Below, in pieces: positions 11,512 through 22,399 of a stretch of DNA of 64,000 bases. Location: NCBI RefSeq assembly GCF_033568475.1, contig NC_133121.1:7874001-7938000 (forward strand), in the 5' to 3' direction. Each line of letters starts with the position of its first letter. Positions within the stretch are counted from its first letter, which is position 1. The notes beneath the pieces were generated by a model. It did not search any database and had not been told where the DNA came from. It worked only from the letters and a program-made list of their open reading frames with translations. Origin of the DNA: Henckelia pumila. Lineage: Eukaryota > Streptophyta > Magnoliopsida > Lamiales > Gesneriaceae. The position numbers were made by a program, and so were the translations under genes.

Positions 11512-12455
11512 TTTATTGTTCTTAGATTTTTTTCCCTTGAACCATATTAACTTTTCCAGTCTCCTGATCAAGACGCTTTCTCTTACGAGAGACTTCCTCA
11601 ATACGCAGATGACGCATGAGGGATTCCAAAGTATGCTTACTTTCATCATGTTTAAGTTTCTTCTTATAGTCATTCCAGGAATAAGGCAATTTTGTAATTA
11701 TTGATCCAACTTGAAAAGGCTCAGACAAAGTAATTTCAGCATTCTTAAGATTACTAACAATTAACTGTAGATCATGAATATTGATCAAGAACGGGTTTAC
11801 CTCCAGTCATCTTGAAATCGAAATAGTTACCTATTAAGAACTTCTGATTACTTGCCTTTTCGATACAATATTTGTTTTCCAGAGCCAACCACAACTCCTT
11901 CGATGTTTCAATTGTTCTGTGTGCGCTGTAAATAGAGTCTGATAATGCATTCAGTATATGGCCTCGGCACAAGAAATCATCATCTTTTCGCTTCTGTCTC
12001 TGTGCTTTTAGTTTCGCTTTGTGTTTTGCATCATCAGTCGGAGCGTCATCTGGAGAGAAATTTCATCACATAGAATTTATGACAGTTTGATTGTTGTCAA
12101 GAAGAACAAAACTTTTTCTTGCCAACACAAGAAGTTATGGCCATTAAAACGGTCGATACGAACTAGATCCTGATTCATCACTTGAATAGATTCTGCAACG
12201 GATTCATTCAGAGTTAAATCCTTGAATGAAGACATCTCTTAAAACTGTTGAAGAATTTCAAAAATATTATAAGGATTTTGATAAACTCCAAGGCATGTTT
12301 TAAATGCTATCTTTTAAGAGATGTTTTTACGATTTCTCTCATGATACAATGGAGGTAATAAACTGATTCAAGACATACCATTGAATCTGATGATGCACAT
12401 ATTTATATAAATGAATAGACGATGTTGAAAAGTTGCGACTCTTAGTCATACTCAT
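11512..12455 (-). pseudogene. Copia gag (UBN2) relic with leader, copy A
   Basis: On the minus strand an ATG at 12235 opens a gag N-terminus (RFNGHNF, WQEKVLFFLTTIKL) that soon stops. It is followed in other frames by the UBN2-type core: RGHILNALSDSIYSA, ELWLALENKYCIE, SWNDYKKKLKHDESK and LRIEEVSRKRK. It breaks off at the junction with the gypsy LTR relic at 11511. 12236-12455 is non-coding leader or LTR. The right junction falls where the shared X8 gene 2 upstream sequence (TAGCTTAAATCCC) resumes. Same relic in B at 57480-58191. Confidence 0.75.
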
Positions 12456-12611
12456 TCAATAGCTTAAATCCCTATTTGGTTTAGTGATTTATGGAATCAG
12501 GCAGCTCGTGCGTAGTGTCAACCCTTTTTTAGAAATGCCGGTGGGCACTTTTGCAATCATAACCACCAGTCCACCATCTGCATAAAGTATTGAAGGCTCT
12601 TAATCTAGTTT

Positions 12612-12621
12612 ACTATATATA
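12612..12621 (+). promoter_or_regulatory. Candidate TATA box of X8 gene 2a
   Basis: ACTATATATACAC about 70 bases before the ATG at 12687. The same ATATATA element sits at the same distance in the copies at 35964 and 58638, so the core promoter came with the gene. Confidence 0.45.
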
Positions 12622-12686
12622 CACGTTACACCTTCCTCAAAAAAACAAAAAACAAAAAAAAATAAAAAAAGAAAGAAACACTAAAC

Positions 12687-12989
12687 ATGAAGTTTCCTGC
12701 AATCTGGTTCCTGATAGCGTTTCTCTTGTACTCTGTATCAGGCAGCTGGTGCGTACTACGCACCAGCATTTCAAATAATGATGCTCATGCCTTTATAATA
12801 TCACCTGCAATGCTGAACTAAAAGAGATGAATTTTCCATGCATGCAAGTACAATACGGCGGCCCATGCTATTTCCCGGACAAGTGGCTTTTGTCGGGGTC
12901 GTATTTGATTAACTGGGCCTACCATAACAATTCAGGCATAAAAGTGCGGAAGTGTGTTTTTTTTGGAAATGTGGTTGAAGACGATCCCA
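12687..12989 (+). pseudogene. X8-domain gene 2a, frameshifted
   Basis: Signal peptide MKFPAIWFLIAFLLYSVSG followed by SWCVLRTS. The X8 pattern continues in shifted frames: MNFPCMQVQYGGPCYF, DKWLLSGSYLINWAYHNNSG. Compared with 58638, one base is lost near 12792 and one gained near 12941, and the region after the fifth cysteine has drifted. The donor CCCA/GTAAGT at 12989/12990 is still present, implying an ancestral second exon carrying the sixth cysteine, which I could not find. Non-functional as it stands. Confidence 0.8.
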
Positions 12990-12999
12990 GTAAGTTTGT

Positions 13000-14090
13000 T
13001 CATCGGTTTTACTCTGTTTTGTTATTAACAAACTGATTAATTATGTGGCTAGTAAATGGTAGCTACATGGCATTAGTGATCATCTGCGTACTAAAAACTC
13101 GATATTTCACGAGCCATTCAATGTCATGGTTCAACTTCATCATAATTAAGTTAGTCGACGAAGCTTGAAATTTGACTACTTTGAGCAAGTTATGAATCGG
13201 GTAATGATTTGAATTTTAGTGTGGTTGGTCCGGATCCAACGGATGTCGGAATTTCCCAAATTCTTGTGTTGTCACATGCAGGGGCCAAAATTTTTTCGAA
13301 GTCTTATTATTATATACGATTTTTTGTCAAGTATGTATATATAAATAAAAAGTTAAACAAGTTGACAAGAAAAGTTTGTAGATTAGGTGGTTTGGAGTTT
13401 ACATCATTGAAAAGGGCAAGGTTCAAATCTTATTAGTGATATTATTGGACCCTTCATTTTTCATTTTTCAACTTTTTACTCATTTTCATTTTTTGGGTTC
13501 AGTAGTACTGTATGTACTTTCTTACAATTTTTTTTATTTTTCTTTTTATTGTAATAATTTTTTTTTTCAACGATTTTTTATTTGCCTGTATTGTAATTAA
13601 TCGGTTCATCTACAATCTTTTTTTATTAGATCAATTTCAATATCTTTCATTGAATACATATTGAGGTTTTTTTTTGTTACAACTTGAAATGACTAATTTT
13701 TCGTCTTTTATGTATTGATCTTAAACATGAACAAAAATATTCTGTTTAAAAAATACTCTAGCCTGATGGGCAGTTCTCCACAATGATAACTTCAAAATTT
13801 TAGGAGATTCGATCCCAAATAACCAAGTTCAGGCAGATTAAAACTTCAATATTTGTCTCGATATTGAGCTTGATTCTATTTGTTAACACTTCCAAAGAAC
13901 TTTGGTGTGGTTCCAAGTTTACAATTATCATACTATCAAATTGACCTACGCAAAGGACTCCAAAATTTGCTTTGAATTAGGAACAAAGAATTCAGTTGGG
14001 AAAGTCTCAAACAAACAAATGCCCGACATCAGATCTAGGAGTCTATTATAGGTAAACAAAACATAATGCATCACAACAGGGTTCAATCGA
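13000..14090. other. Downstream of X8 gene 2a, no gene seen
   Basis: AT-rich sequence shared with 58980-59965 and (first 330 bases, inverted) with 36330-36640. I searched for the missing last X8 exon (acceptor followed by an aromatic-Gly-x-Cys codon run) and found none. Confidence 0.5.
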
Positions 14091-14093
14091 TGC

Positions 14094-14790
14094 TACTTGG
14101 AATGTAGCGGGAAGGTTTCCTACGTGAAGTTTGGCTGTAGATGTGGATGAATGCATGGCTGAATCTCAAAGACGCACCAGATATATATCTATGTCCTTGG
14201 GTGTGCGAAAATAAAACTATCAACAAATGTTTTCAATTTCGTTTTGTCTCATGAGACCAAGATTCTTAATCCTACAGATTTCAAGAAATTGTGCCTCTAA
14301 CTGTTTTTGGAACGAAAGATCCGACAAAAGCTGCAAAATGGAATCTACTTATTGGCTAAACTCGTAACGATAATATGGATGTCCGTGGTCAACCCCAATG
14401 ATACATCCCATTAAAAATGAGTATTATCATTATGAAAGCATTTTTGATTCTGAAAGTAGTCCGAGTGTTAGCAAACAAAAAGAAATTCCTGGAAAATATC
14501 CGATAGGGATTCAATCCGGGAAGCAAAATGGATTTGGCAGGTAAAGCTTAATAGCTAGCAAGAAGATGGTGTGTTTCTAACTGTTTGGATGAGAAAAGAA
14601 TTGCTAAAGAGATACAATGTATTGGGTGTGAGAGTTTGTTATGTGTCTTGCGGTATCATGGGTATTTGAGAAACAAAGGATCAGTTTCCATTAGCCTGTC
14701 TATTGGTGGAACTAGATTTTGCTTCATAGCTGCGCACTTGGCTTCCGGCGAAAAGAAAGGTGATGAAGGACTATGTGTTATGGGCATAGG
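14094..14790 (+). pseudogene. Type I inositol-polyphosphate 5-phosphatase fragment, copy A
   Basis: Three pieces in gene order. First TWNVAGRFPT, then SLAVDVDE and, one frame over, WLNLKDAPDIY ending at a donor. Next an acceptor CCTACAG followed by FQEIVPL and AKWNLLIG. Third, a stretch encoding FLTVWMRKELLKRYNVLGV, GYLRNKGSVSISLSIGG, TRFCFIAAHLASGEKKGDE. WNVAG, FQEIVPL and the HL(A/T)SGE motif are signatures of plant 5PTases, which remove the 5-phosphate of inositol phosphates and phosphoinositides. A TGA after RFPT, several frame changes and the absent catalytic C-terminal half show that it is dead. It lies at the end of segment A. Related sequence occurs just left of segment B. Confidence 0.85.
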
Positions 14791-14799
14791 GTATTGTTA

Positions 14800-16004
14800 T
14801 GGTCTTACTGATATTGGACAGAGAAAGCCCAAACACGAGGTCCAAATTTAGAGAAGTTCAAACCTTATATTGGGCTTGGACCAAATATACTAGAAGCTGC
14901 CTAAGACTCTGTATCTCAGAAGAATGTAGAGGGATTAAACAGAGGAGTTTGTTAGGAAACAATGATTCACGTTTTTACAGTTTAGTTGGGTTACTAGCTA
15001 GCTTTGAGCTAGGGAATTTGTAAAGGATTCAATCCTTTGGCTGGGTGTTTAACTCATATTATTATAATTCTGTTTACTTTGAATATATTGAAGATTTAGT
15101 TCCTAACACTATGCCTAGAAGGCAACTTGGCCAAGGAGTTGATACAATAAGCAAACTGGAGGGAGTCATCTTTTACAAAACTTCCGAAAATTTTGAAATT
15201 GGAAATTTATTGTCATTGTTATTTTAGGGATTTCAGATTAAAGTTTCTGTAAAGACACGGTGTTCTGAGAATAGCTTGGGAAAGCTGTGCAATTTGTTGT
15301 TTAGTAATTTTAACGATGCATATCTGCAGGTGTGACAGTGATAGGGGTGAGGCAACTTTCTTATTTCCGCAGTGAAAGCAAGTTTTTTTTATCATCGACC
15401 GGTCTCAGCACTCTTCTCTACCCATATCAACTTACCAAAATATACCAATGCAATCCAAAGGTCCTGCTAAAACTGTATTGACTCACGTTTATGAAGGAAA
15501 ACAAAACCTATATATGATAAAGAGCTAGTGACCACACTCTAGTTCTCAAGTAACTTAATAGCAGGGAACTGTGGAAGCAAGCGACGAGGCAGCTCGAGCC
15601 TACATCAACTTTGTGCCCCATTAATCATGAAAGAAATTTGGTGAAAGCACATGGGTTTATTATCTAATGACAAGCATTGAAACAAAATGCAGGTCACTGT
15701 TGTTTGTTAGAGAAGTAGAATAACCCACACAATTTTAGGCATCATGATATCCAAATGAAAATACATGTGTATTCAAGTATTGAATGGTAAATATATATAT
15801 CTCACCTATGCAATATGGTCTTCTAGCTATCTGACTGCAGAAATACAGTAGCTAAGGCATATAAATTTTATAGTGCTCTCTAGAAGACTAGAACGGTATA
15901 TCAACATCTGATAAAACCACACAGAGACTAACAGGTTAAACATCGAATGAAACCACTTACAGTTGCTAGCTTTCAGCGCTCATCTAAAGAATTTCAATCA
16001 TTTT
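14800..16004. other. No gene identified
   Basis: 14780-14890 matches 49600-49735 (end of the 5-phosphatase-linked block). The remainder has several short ORFs without recognisable motifs. The two halves of this stretch (left of 16005 and right of 17935) were contiguous before the LTR element inserted. Confidence 0.4.
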
Positions 16005-16606
16005 TGTTAGGTATTTGCCGACAGCCTTCAAACCATTTCTTCGAGCTTCTTTCTCACGTTCGTAAGCTGCACACCAAAACAAAGAGAAGCAGCAAGCAAA
16101 ACATCCAAGTATGCAAAATAATAACAGAGAAACAAAGCAGTAGGAAATATGAATCTTAAGCTTTTAGCTTTCGGGGCTCAGACACTACGCTTTCTCTGAT
16201 TCACCAAGAACCAAGAACCAATACGAAGACCGAAAAGATTTCCCCTAATCCCAACTACACGCCCACTGCCCTCAACCCAGCAAGAGCTCACGAACAGGAA
16301 CAAGAACGAGAGAGTAGGCAACGACACTAAGTATAGCACAAAGCTAATAGAAAGGAGAAGACACTCATTCACCTATGAAGGGAAGCACAAAGCAACCTTC
16401 CCTCTGAGCAGCTCTCACGCAGCAGCAGACTTCACAAGGGGGAACGGCCCTTCTCAAGGATGGAATGCTTCTCTCGGCTCTCTCTCTCTGGCGGATCTCA
16501 CAAACAAATGGAACGCTCACTTGTTTCTGATTAGGGCTAGGGGATTATATCAGGCTTCAAGTTGGGCTTGGGATAAACAGGGTATTAGTTGGGCCAAAGC
16601 CCAACA
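16005..16606 (-). repeat. 3' LTR of the non-autonomous element
   Basis: Pairs with 17332-17934. Contains short ORFs (16178-16372 and the equivalent 17505-17699) only because the LTRs are duplicates; they have no known product. Confidence 0.9.
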
Positions 16607-17331
16607 AATCTCCACCTTTTGGCTCAACGCCGGTTCACTAGTTCGGAGAGTCATTTATAGCCATCATCATTGCCCCACACAGACAACACAAAGTTAGTCT
16701 TTTAAACCAATATGCAGCAAACACAAAGTAAGCTACAATACTACAACGAAAAACAGAACAAATCTGTCAAAAATCAAAGTTTAAAAAACTTTTCAACATT
16801 TTCAGAAACAAGACCCTAACCAAGAAAATGCTCCACCTCGCTTGGAGCCCAGTTAAGTTCTGAAAAATATAACTATTTTTCACACAGAAAAATAGAAAAA
16901 ACATGCTAGCAAATTTCACACAGAAAAAATCAGATAGTCACAAAGACACAGGTCACACAAAGAGACACAAGCAAAAAGCTAACACATTTTCACACAGAAA
17001 ACATGCACATGGTCACAAAGACACGTGATAACATGGAAACATGACAATTACCAAGTATGGAAATACAATAGTAACCAATCACACAAAAATCCTAGGATTC
17101 TACCAGCAACAAATGCACATAAATCCTAGACTTCTACCAGCAACAAATGCACATAAGTCCTAGGCTTATATCAACAACACATCCACACAAAACCTAGACT
17201 TCTAACAACAACACATGCACACAGCATTCGCACCAAGCGATTACATCCAAACCAAGCGGTTACGCTACTAAAACAGTAAAAATAGGTTCCAACCAATATA
17301 TCAGAGCCAATATACCTGGCTCTGATACCAC

Positions 17332-17934
17332 TGTTAGGTATTTGCCGACAGCCTTCAAACCACTTCTTCGAGCTTCTTTCTCACGTTCATAAGCTGCACA
17401 CCAAAACAAAGAGAAGCAGCAAGCAAAACATCCAAGTATGCAGAATAATAACAGAGAAACAAAGCAGTAGGAAATAGGAATCTTAAGCTTTTAGCTTTCA
17501 GGGCTCAGGCACTACGCTTTCTCTGATTCACCAAGAACCAAGAACCAAGACGAAGACCGAAAAGATTTCCCCTAATCCCAACTACACGCCCACTGCCCTC
17601 AACCCAGCAAGAGCTCACGAACAGGAACAAGAACGAGAGAGTAGGCAACGACACTAAGTATAGCACAAATCTAATAGAAAGGAGAAGACACTCATTCACC
17701 TATGAAGGGAAGCACAAAGCAACCTTCCCTCTGAGCAGCTCTCACGCAGCAGCAGACTTCACAAGGGGGAACGTCCCTTCTCAAGGATGGAATGCTTCTC
17801 TCGGCTCTCTCTCTCTGGCGGCTCTCACAAACAAATGGAATGCACACTTGTTTCTGATTAGGGCTAGGGGATTATATCAGGCTTCAAGTTGGGCTTGGGA
17901 AAAAACATGGTATTAGTTGGGCCAAAGCCCAACA
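17332..17934 (-). repeat. 5' LTR of the non-autonomous element
   Basis: Its inner edge is one base from the tRNA-Met primer site, so it is the 5' LTR. It ends in the inverted motif GGGCCAAAGCCC next to the target duplication. Confidence 0.9.
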
Positions 17935-17939
17935 ATTTT

Positions 17940-18698
17940 CTCTGAATTATCATTATGAAAATGCGGGCAGAAAAACCGTTCTCAGCAACTCATCGCCAAT
18001 AGAAGCACATTTCTCTTCCAGTTCCAGCATCTGCTTACCACATGTCATAGCAACGAAGAATATAACATGATGATTCTAATGCCAAGTCATTCAACCTGAC
18101 ACAAGTACGAAGAGTAATATTTGATTGAGTAGAATTCTATGTGCAATGCGTGTGATAGTTTACCAAAATCAATTCATAACACAAAGGGCTATAACAGATT
18201 AATTAATCATAAAGTTATTTTTTTCTTGCATCTATTTTCTGAAACTCTGGTGTCCTTTACAACCTATTGTATCGTCGTGGTGAAGTAAAGATAGACCCAA
18301 AAATGTTAGGTATATATTGAATATGGTGGTTGGAAGATACGGAACAAGACAGATGGGAGTTCTTGGTGGGGAAAATGAATTCACATTCAATTCCACGCGT
18401 TTTCTTTTCCTATAAATAGGCAGCAGCTCCGTTTCTAAGCATTGAAAATGGAATCTGGTAATTAATGCAAACTAAGATATATGTACCATAATAACTAAGC
18501 TAAAACTATATTTTAATTCACACATTGTTCATAGAGTATCAAGTTAATCAAGCTATTTTCACAATATATTATCGTACTAAATATTTCTGTAACACTAAAA
18601 AGCATAAAATTGGCCTTAAATTTTGTGCAGGACAAATTTACTGCAGAAAAGAAGAAAACAACCAAATAGATTAAAAATAGTAGATTTGGGGGAATGTC
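17940..18698. other. No gene identified; isolated TATA-like motif
   Basis: Contains CCTATAAATAGGC at about 18410, followed 40 bases later by a short ATG and a GTAATT donor-like site. This could be a plant promoter and first exon, or a decayed LTR (an upstream TGTTAGG is at 18306). I cannot assign it. Confidence 0.3.
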
Positions 18699-18764
18699 TT
18701 CATTTAATGATGCTTATTCATTAATTGCCCCTTAAGATTTGAGATTAGCAACCCGAGGCCCCAC
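18699..18764 (+). repeat. Inverted LTR piece, left arm
   Basis: ATTAATTGCCCCTTAAG...GCAACCCGAGGCCCC, the inverted copy of 19484-19549. Together the arms bracket the RNase H fragment. Confidence 0.85.
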
Positions 18765-18770
18765 AACAGG

Positions 18771-19482
18771 TGGTATCAGAAAAGATTTCAAACTTCTCGC
18801 CGTATAAGTAATGTCTCCAGATTTTCAATGCAAAGACGATTGCAACCAATTCAAGATCATGAATCGGATACCCGACTTCATGTGGTTTCAGTTGTCGAGA
18901 AGCATAAGAGACAACATGTCCTTTTTGCATTAAAATACATCCCAAACCCTGGTGAGACGCATCACAATAAACAACAAAATTACCAGTACCTGTAGGGATT
19001 TTCAAAACCGGCGCTGTAGTCAATCTCTTCTTTAGTTCGACAAAGACGATTGTAGCCAATTCAAGATCATGAATCGGATACCTGACTTCATGTGGTTTCA
19101 GTTGTCGAGAAGCATAAGCGACAACATTTCCTTTTTGCATTAAAATACATCTCAAACCCTGGTGAGACGCATCACAATAAACAACAAAATTACCAATACC
19201 TGTAGGGATTTTCAAAACCGGCGCTGTAGTCAATCTCTTCTTTAGTTCGATAAAACTCCTTTCACACGCCTCAGACCAAATAAATGGTGCATTCTTCTGT
19301 GTAAGATGTGTAATAGGCTTCGCTATCGATGAAAAATCTCAAATGAATCGACGGTAATAACCAGCTAAGCCCATAAAACTTCGAATTTCTGGCACAGATG
19401 TCGGTCTCTGCCAACTGATCACAGCTTCTACCTTACTTGGATCAACCGAAATGCTATCTCCTAAAATTATATGGCCAAGAAA
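18771..19482 (-). pseudogene. Gypsy RT/RNase H fragment with internal tandem duplication
   Basis: Reading leftward: end of RT (FMGLAGYYRRFI-like region with breaks near 19340), then [66 protein letters not shown]. The stretch from LKKRLTTAP to DLEL occurs twice in tandem (period about 210 bases, for example CAAAGACGATTG at 18832 and 19042). The catalytic Asp of the YCDAS motif is kept in both copies. A duplicated RNase H start is not normal in the family. Confidence 0.85.
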
Positions 19483-19483
19483 T

Positions 19484-19549
19484 TTGGGGCCTCGGGTTGC
19501 TAATCTCAAATCTTAAGGGGCAATTAATGAATAAGAATCATTAACTTAA
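19484..19549 (-). repeat. Inverted LTR piece, right arm
   Basis: Inverted counterpart of 18699-18764 with few differences. It continues into the main LTR/leader of the relic. Confidence 0.85.
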
Positions 19550-21470
19550 TAAGGAAAGAATAAGGATCAAGAATTTTTTTTTTTCAAAAAGGGGTGCGCG
19601 CGGGCGGTCAAAAACTGCCGCGTGGGCGCCCCTGTTTTTTTCCAAAACAGTAGGCTGAGCACCAGACTGCGCGCGGGTGGTAGTTTTATGCCGCGTGGCG
19701 CATCCTGGGCAGAAAGCCTGCTCTGTTCTTTTGTCAGCAACTTTGATCCTTTCAATCAATTCCAATCCCTCAAATTCAAGTCTAGAACATGTAGATTAAC
19801 ATATAACCAGATCTAAACATGTTCATAAGGAAATCGATACATCAATTAGAAGATTAAAGTCTAGCAAGAGTTACAATTTACATATGTTGTTCACTCACAA
19901 CTCAACACCAACTACTTCAAGTTTTTCCAACATTCATGCTGGAACTTAACCACCTCGATTCAGCTAGAAACAACCCGAGTCCATATCTAATCTTCACTCA
20001 TGAGCTACTATCGTCGTCCTTGACTAGCTCCTGCCCCATCTGTTATCATGCACACATACAAAACAAGACAACAACCAGATAAACTCCGGTGAGAAAACAA
20101 TCTCAGTATAACCAACATATAGAAAGGGTTAAATAAATCATATCGACTCTATTTAAACTCGACTCAACAAATAGAGTAAATTAACGCTTCACATAAGAAC
20201 TGATTCATATAACTTCGAGGCCATCAAGATTCATAAATGATCTTGACATGGATATCCATCTATCGTAGCCATTCTGGGCTAGAAAATAAGGTTAACCGCA
20301 ACCTTGGCATAGAATCAATTCAATATACTATCATATCGACTCAAACTTAAAGATCCACTACCTGAGATGGATCGACAACATTAAACATAAATCAAAACAT
20401 ATCAAGTATGTGGTTTTTGCGGGCCAACTCAAGAATAGTCGTTCTTTGAGTTTCAAAGTCCCTAACTTGCGATGTCGTCATTATACCTTCGAATATCTCG
20501 GTTCTGAATTCTTCAATCTGAAATATAACAATCAAAATACTCATATCAAACTTCATTCAAGCTTATTATATCAGAAACGAATCAAAACCATCAATAGATC
20601 GTCAACCAATCTCATTTCAAACCTCAACTTCTTCTTATTCGATTCAACTCGACGTCTTGTATCATTAGCCTTCAAACTCAACTGAAACTGAAGAATAAAA
20701 ATGCTATAACATTCATAACATCTAGATAAAGACTTCAGCTTAGGTAGAGGCTATCAAAACAGTCTAAAAACTCGATTCAACAGCGTAGCGATTGAAAATC
20801 GGTAACCGACGAAATATCTCGAAATCAAATCTCACTTCAACTCAACTGATACTTATATTCAATTCAATAACCAGCATCTAAATCTTCATACCAACCACTT
20901 AACATATCAAATACAAGCTGGAATCATGCTTCAACATAAATAACATAAGCTCATCAATCCGGTTTCGATATATAATCGCGTATACGTTGAAGAATAAGAT
21001 CATAACATCAAAATCTGATATCTGCCATCTACTGATTTTGAAATTCATCAAAAACATCATAATACTTACACGAGATCGAAGCCCTTGTCGCAAGGATTCC
21101 AGAACAATTTACGAAATCGAAATCAGATAACCGGAGCAAAAGTTACGGCAATTCGAAAATTATGAAATCAAACAAAAAACGAAGAAAATCGACTTCTCTG
21201 CTCAAAGTTCTGAATTTCATAGACAATAACACGTATTCATGCTGAGTAATAGAATTAAAAATCGGATAACTTCAATAGAAATTGCAATTTAGTCCCTCAT
21301 ACTTCAAAATTTGTAATTTAGTCCTCGGCCTTCTTTTTAATTCAATTTCAATCCAAAATAATTTAAGAATATTAGAATTTAAATCAAAACTCTAAGTATT
21401 CCCAAACTAAATATACTCGAATTAAAATTAAATAAATTCGGATTAATATTAATTAATCCCGGGCCTTACA
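19550..21470 (-). repeat. Gypsy LTR and leader of the rearranged relic
   Basis: Non-coding. Contains a GC-rich patch (19590-19700, GCGCGCGGGCGGTCAAAAAC and its near repeat) unlike its surroundings, often seen in Del/Tekay LTRs. Starts TGTAAGGCCCGGG at 21470. Confidence 0.6.
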
Positions 21471-21726
21471 ATTCAGCTTAAACATTTTTGTTATGAATCC
21501 ATCTCTGCCAAAACAAATGTAGATCGACGTTAAAATGACCATGGACGGACTCATAATTCACAATAAGTAACTTATTTGATGTACAGGAAGCATAGTTTGC
21601 AAGAACAAAGTTCAAACACGTGCATTCGAAACTCTCTCAGTACCAGTAAGTATACTAATGTACATAAATTGAAACGTGCAAGAAAGATTAGGTTCATATT
21701 TTCATTCAAATATAGCTCCAGTAGAC

Positions 21727-21789
21727 CTTTAGAGCCTCCAGTTCAGATCCAAGTTTTGATATCTCTTTGCTAGTCTGAGCGTTCCTCGA
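21727..21789 (-). other. Possible 21-codon coiled-coil exon
   Basis: On the minus strand GTGCTTACAG / exon / GTCTAC. The exon is exactly 63 bases and reads SRNAQTSKEISKLGSELEA then LK, heptad-like. It may be a captured exon of an unknown coiled-coil protein. No neighbouring exon was found. Confidence 0.25.
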
Positions 21790-22399
21790 CTGTAAGCACA
21801 ACATGATCAGGACCATGCTCAAGTATTTATCCTTGTTAGTAATAAGATTTTTTTAAATTGAATTTTCAATGTTTCGTAATTTTAAAATAATAGTACCACA
21901 TTTTACTCCACTATTATATCTTTGTTGTATATATTTGTCATATATCTTTATATTCACACGAAAGTACCACAAACGCTCCACAACTATACCTACAATAAAA
22001 TTAAAGTGATGTTACATTGAGATTAAATATGTACATTAGTTTTTACACCAGAAAATTCAATTCAAAATTTTAATTTATATTATATAATCTTAAATTACAA
22101 AATATCATGTACAAATTTCAATTCAAAATTTTAATTAATAAAATTTATAATTAATTGAATGCAAATATCACGATATAATGCAAAACTATCATAACTTAAT
22201 TTTATAAGAATAATTAATTCATTTTAGAGAAGCATGTTAGACACTAATACAGAGTATATTGACTGAAAACCTTGCGTAACCATTAATTCTTCATGACCTG
22301 GGCTGGATCGATAGATGTAACAATGTCATGTACAAAAGATTAGTTGCTAATTGCATAATTAAATCAAAACAAAGGACCGCTAAAGAGTGGAAACTAAGA

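Larger units (their letters stand above)
16005..17934 (-). mobile_element. Non-autonomous LTR retrotransposon (TRIM/LARD-like), complete
   Basis: Two LTRs, 16005-16606 and 17332-17934, about 602 bp each, TG...CA on the plus strand (TGTTAGG...CCAACA), differing at roughly 14-15 sites by eye. Target duplication ATTTT at 16000-16004 and 17935-17939. The primer site TGGTATCAGAGCCA (initiator tRNA-Met) is on the minus strand at 17317-17330, one base from the right LTR, so the element reads right to left. A purine-rich tract AAAAGGTGGAGATT abuts the left LTR. The 725-bp interior has no coding capacity, so it must use enzymes of another element, probably Copia because of the tRNA-Met primer. Confidence 0.92.
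18699..21470 (-). mobile_element. Rearranged Ty3/gypsy (Tekay/Del-type) relic
   Basis: The minus strand begins with TGTAAGGCCC at 21470, a common start of Del/Tekay LTRs, runs through about 2 kb of non-coding LTR/leader, then jumps directly into the end of reverse transcriptase and RNase H (19482-18771). Gag, protease and most of RT are missing. A 66-bp LTR piece is found in both orientations on either side of the pol fragment, so the relic has been rearranged as well as deleted. Confidence 0.75.

Noticed and set aside
17317-17330. tRNA gene
   Set aside because: Only the 14-base primer complement is present, with no tRNA arms around it.
19541-19816. Short ORFs over the GC-rich LTR patch
   Set aside because: No motif; they lie in LTR sequence, and both strands are open by composition.
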